From Candidatus Moranbacteria bacterium UBA2206 (GTDB taxonomy: Bacteria > Patescibacteriota > Minisyncoccia > Moranbacterales > UBA2206), in NCBI GenBank assembly GCA_002328565.1, contig DCUU01000068.1, positions 1-12,331 on the forward strand: a DNA stretch of 12,331 bases, read 5' to 3'. Position 1 is the stretch's first letter; each line of letters begins with the position of its first letter. Below, piece after piece: positions 11,624-12,331 of this stretch. The notes under the pieces are model-generated. The model saw nothing but the letters and a program-made list of their open reading frames with translations. It was not told the DNA's origin and did not search any database. A program made the position numbers and the translations under genes.

Positions 11624-12331
11624 TTATTTTCGGCCGATTCCTTTGTATTTTATCCCGAGTTTTTTGATTTTTTCTTTGTCTAATGAATTCATTCCATCCA
11701 CAATCGCTTTGATGTTAAATTTTTTGAAAACTTTTGGATCCAAGTTTAAAAATATTTTATGATTAGTGACAAAAATCAGCGCGTCGGATTTTTTGAGAAA
11801 ATCAGTTATATTTTTTGCGTCTGACATTGATGGAATATATGGATCAAAACGAACCACGTGTGCGCCTTTCTTTTCTAATTCTTCAATTATTTTTACTGCT
11901 GGCGATTCGCGAAGATCATCCACATTAGCTTTGTAAGATAACCCCATTACCCCAACGGAAGTTCCTTTTATCGGCATTTCTAATTCATTTAATAAATCAT
12001 GCATAAGTTCTACTGTGTAAGCTGGCATAGAGTTGTTGATTTCTCTGGCAACACGCAAAAATTTATGGTCAAAGCCAGATTCTCTAGCTCTCTCAATGAG
12101 ATAATAGGGGTCAACGGGAATACAATGTCCACCTACGCCACGACTAGGAAAGTGCGCCATAAAAGCAAATGGCTTGGTAGCGGCGCCTTCAATAACATTT
12201 TTCACATCGATATCCATTTTTTCAAAACTTTTCGCCAGTTCATTGACGAACGCGATATTGATATCGCGAAAAGAATTTTCCACTACCTTGCAGGCCTCAG
12301 CTTCTTTTATGGATCCCATGGCTTTTATCGG
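11624..12331 (-). CDS. Nucleotide-sugar (UDP-GlcNAc/ManNAc-type) 6-dehydrogenase, C-terminal part
   Basis: This NAD-dependent enzyme oxidises C6 of a UDP-sugar to the uronic acid for surface polysaccharide. The visible part is about 235 residues, and the frame runs off the right edge (the window ends in codons for PIKA before the in-frame Met at 12319), so the N-terminal NAD-binding domain is missing from view. GVGGHCIPVDPYYL contains the catalytic Cys (66 from that Met). KEAEACKVVENSFRDINIAFVN is the central helix region (split here at KEAEACKVVENS). VGVMGLSYKANVDDLRESPA is the C-terminal signature of the WecC/TviB/WbpA group. The HCIPVDPYYL wording favours the N-acetyl-sugar group over UDP-glucose dehydrogenase. 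It converges on the accessory block across a shared terminator and is probably part of a cell-surface sugar gene set beyond the window. Confidence 0.92.
   Translation of the reverse strand, partial: PIKAMGSIKEAEACKVVENSFRDINIAFVNELAKSFEKMDIDVKNVIEGAATKPFAFMAHFPSRGVGGHCIPVDPYYLIERARESGFDHKFLRVAREINNSMPAYTVELMHDLLNELEMPIKGTSVGVMGLSYKANVDDLRESPAVKIIEELEKKGAHVVRFDPYIPSMSDAKNITDFLKKSDALIFVTNHKIFLNLDPKVFKKFNIKAIVDGMNSLDKEKIKKLGIKYKGIGRK

Noticed and set aside
1..12331. CRISPR array, tRNA or rRNA genes, transposase or integrase
   Set aside because: No regularly spaced repeats, cloverleaf-like segments or recombinase motifs were seen on either strand by eye.
1..12331. Recoded TGA (as Gly in Gracilibacteria and Absconditabacteria)
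   Set aside because: Several genes end in TGA at natural family ends, and no conserved domain continues across an in-frame TGA.

Overview
The window looks like an accessory region of a Patescibacteria (Candidate Phyla Radiation)-type genome. It is AT-rich, it has many AT-biased genes without a Shine-Dalgarno (SD) site and two promoters placed for leaderless mRNAs, and it carries a multi-membrane-segment histidine kinase and a DUF6922/AbiEii toxin-antitoxin pair. TGA is used as a stop throughout, so the code is standard. The phylum is an inference from style; no rRNA or ribosomal gene is present to prove it.

Layout. (1) 3-2268: a histidine kinase cut by the left edge, then a peptidase E-like S51 protein. 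(2) 2290-7722: a compact cassette with AGGAGG-type SD sites at every gene. A +strand operon encodes a 27-residue, strongly basic, otherwise unannotated peptide, a terminator-like hairpin, and two overlapping radical SAM enzymes; the second has a winged-helix-like N-terminus and a SPASM cysteine set. Next come a divergent alanyl-tRNA synthetase (AlaRS) paralogue on the - strand and, divergently transcribed, a second AlaRS-like protein. Both AlaRS-like proteins lack the editing and C-Ala domains. (3) 7754-8838: a HIT-protein remnant, a small Nudix hydrolase and a SAM methyltransferase. (4) 8874-11514: a DUF6922/AbiEii pair, then a 19-codon leaderless mini-ORF and a fusion of an S-adenosylhomocysteine-hydrolase-like Rossmann protein with a Nudix domain. 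(5) 11578-12331: a bidirectional terminator and the convergent 3' part of a nucleotide-sugar dehydrogenase.

Two observations stand out. First, the cassette at 2290-7722 combines a tiny peptide ORF, two radical SAM proteins and two AlaRS-core proteins. I do not recognise this combination as a described system. The most economical hypothesis is a radical-SAM modified peptide pathway that uses aminoacyl-tRNA or aminoacyl-adenylate chemistry.

Second, pieces of the 3' end of the histidine kinase gene recur at 8839-8871, 9766-9779 and 11516-11560. Each lies within a few bases after the stop codon of a cargo gene, and the last retains the kinase reading frame and stop. This suggests that the block 1635-11515 was built by serial insertion or recombination at the kinase 3' end. 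The terminator at 11578-11607 would then originally have ended the kinase transcript.
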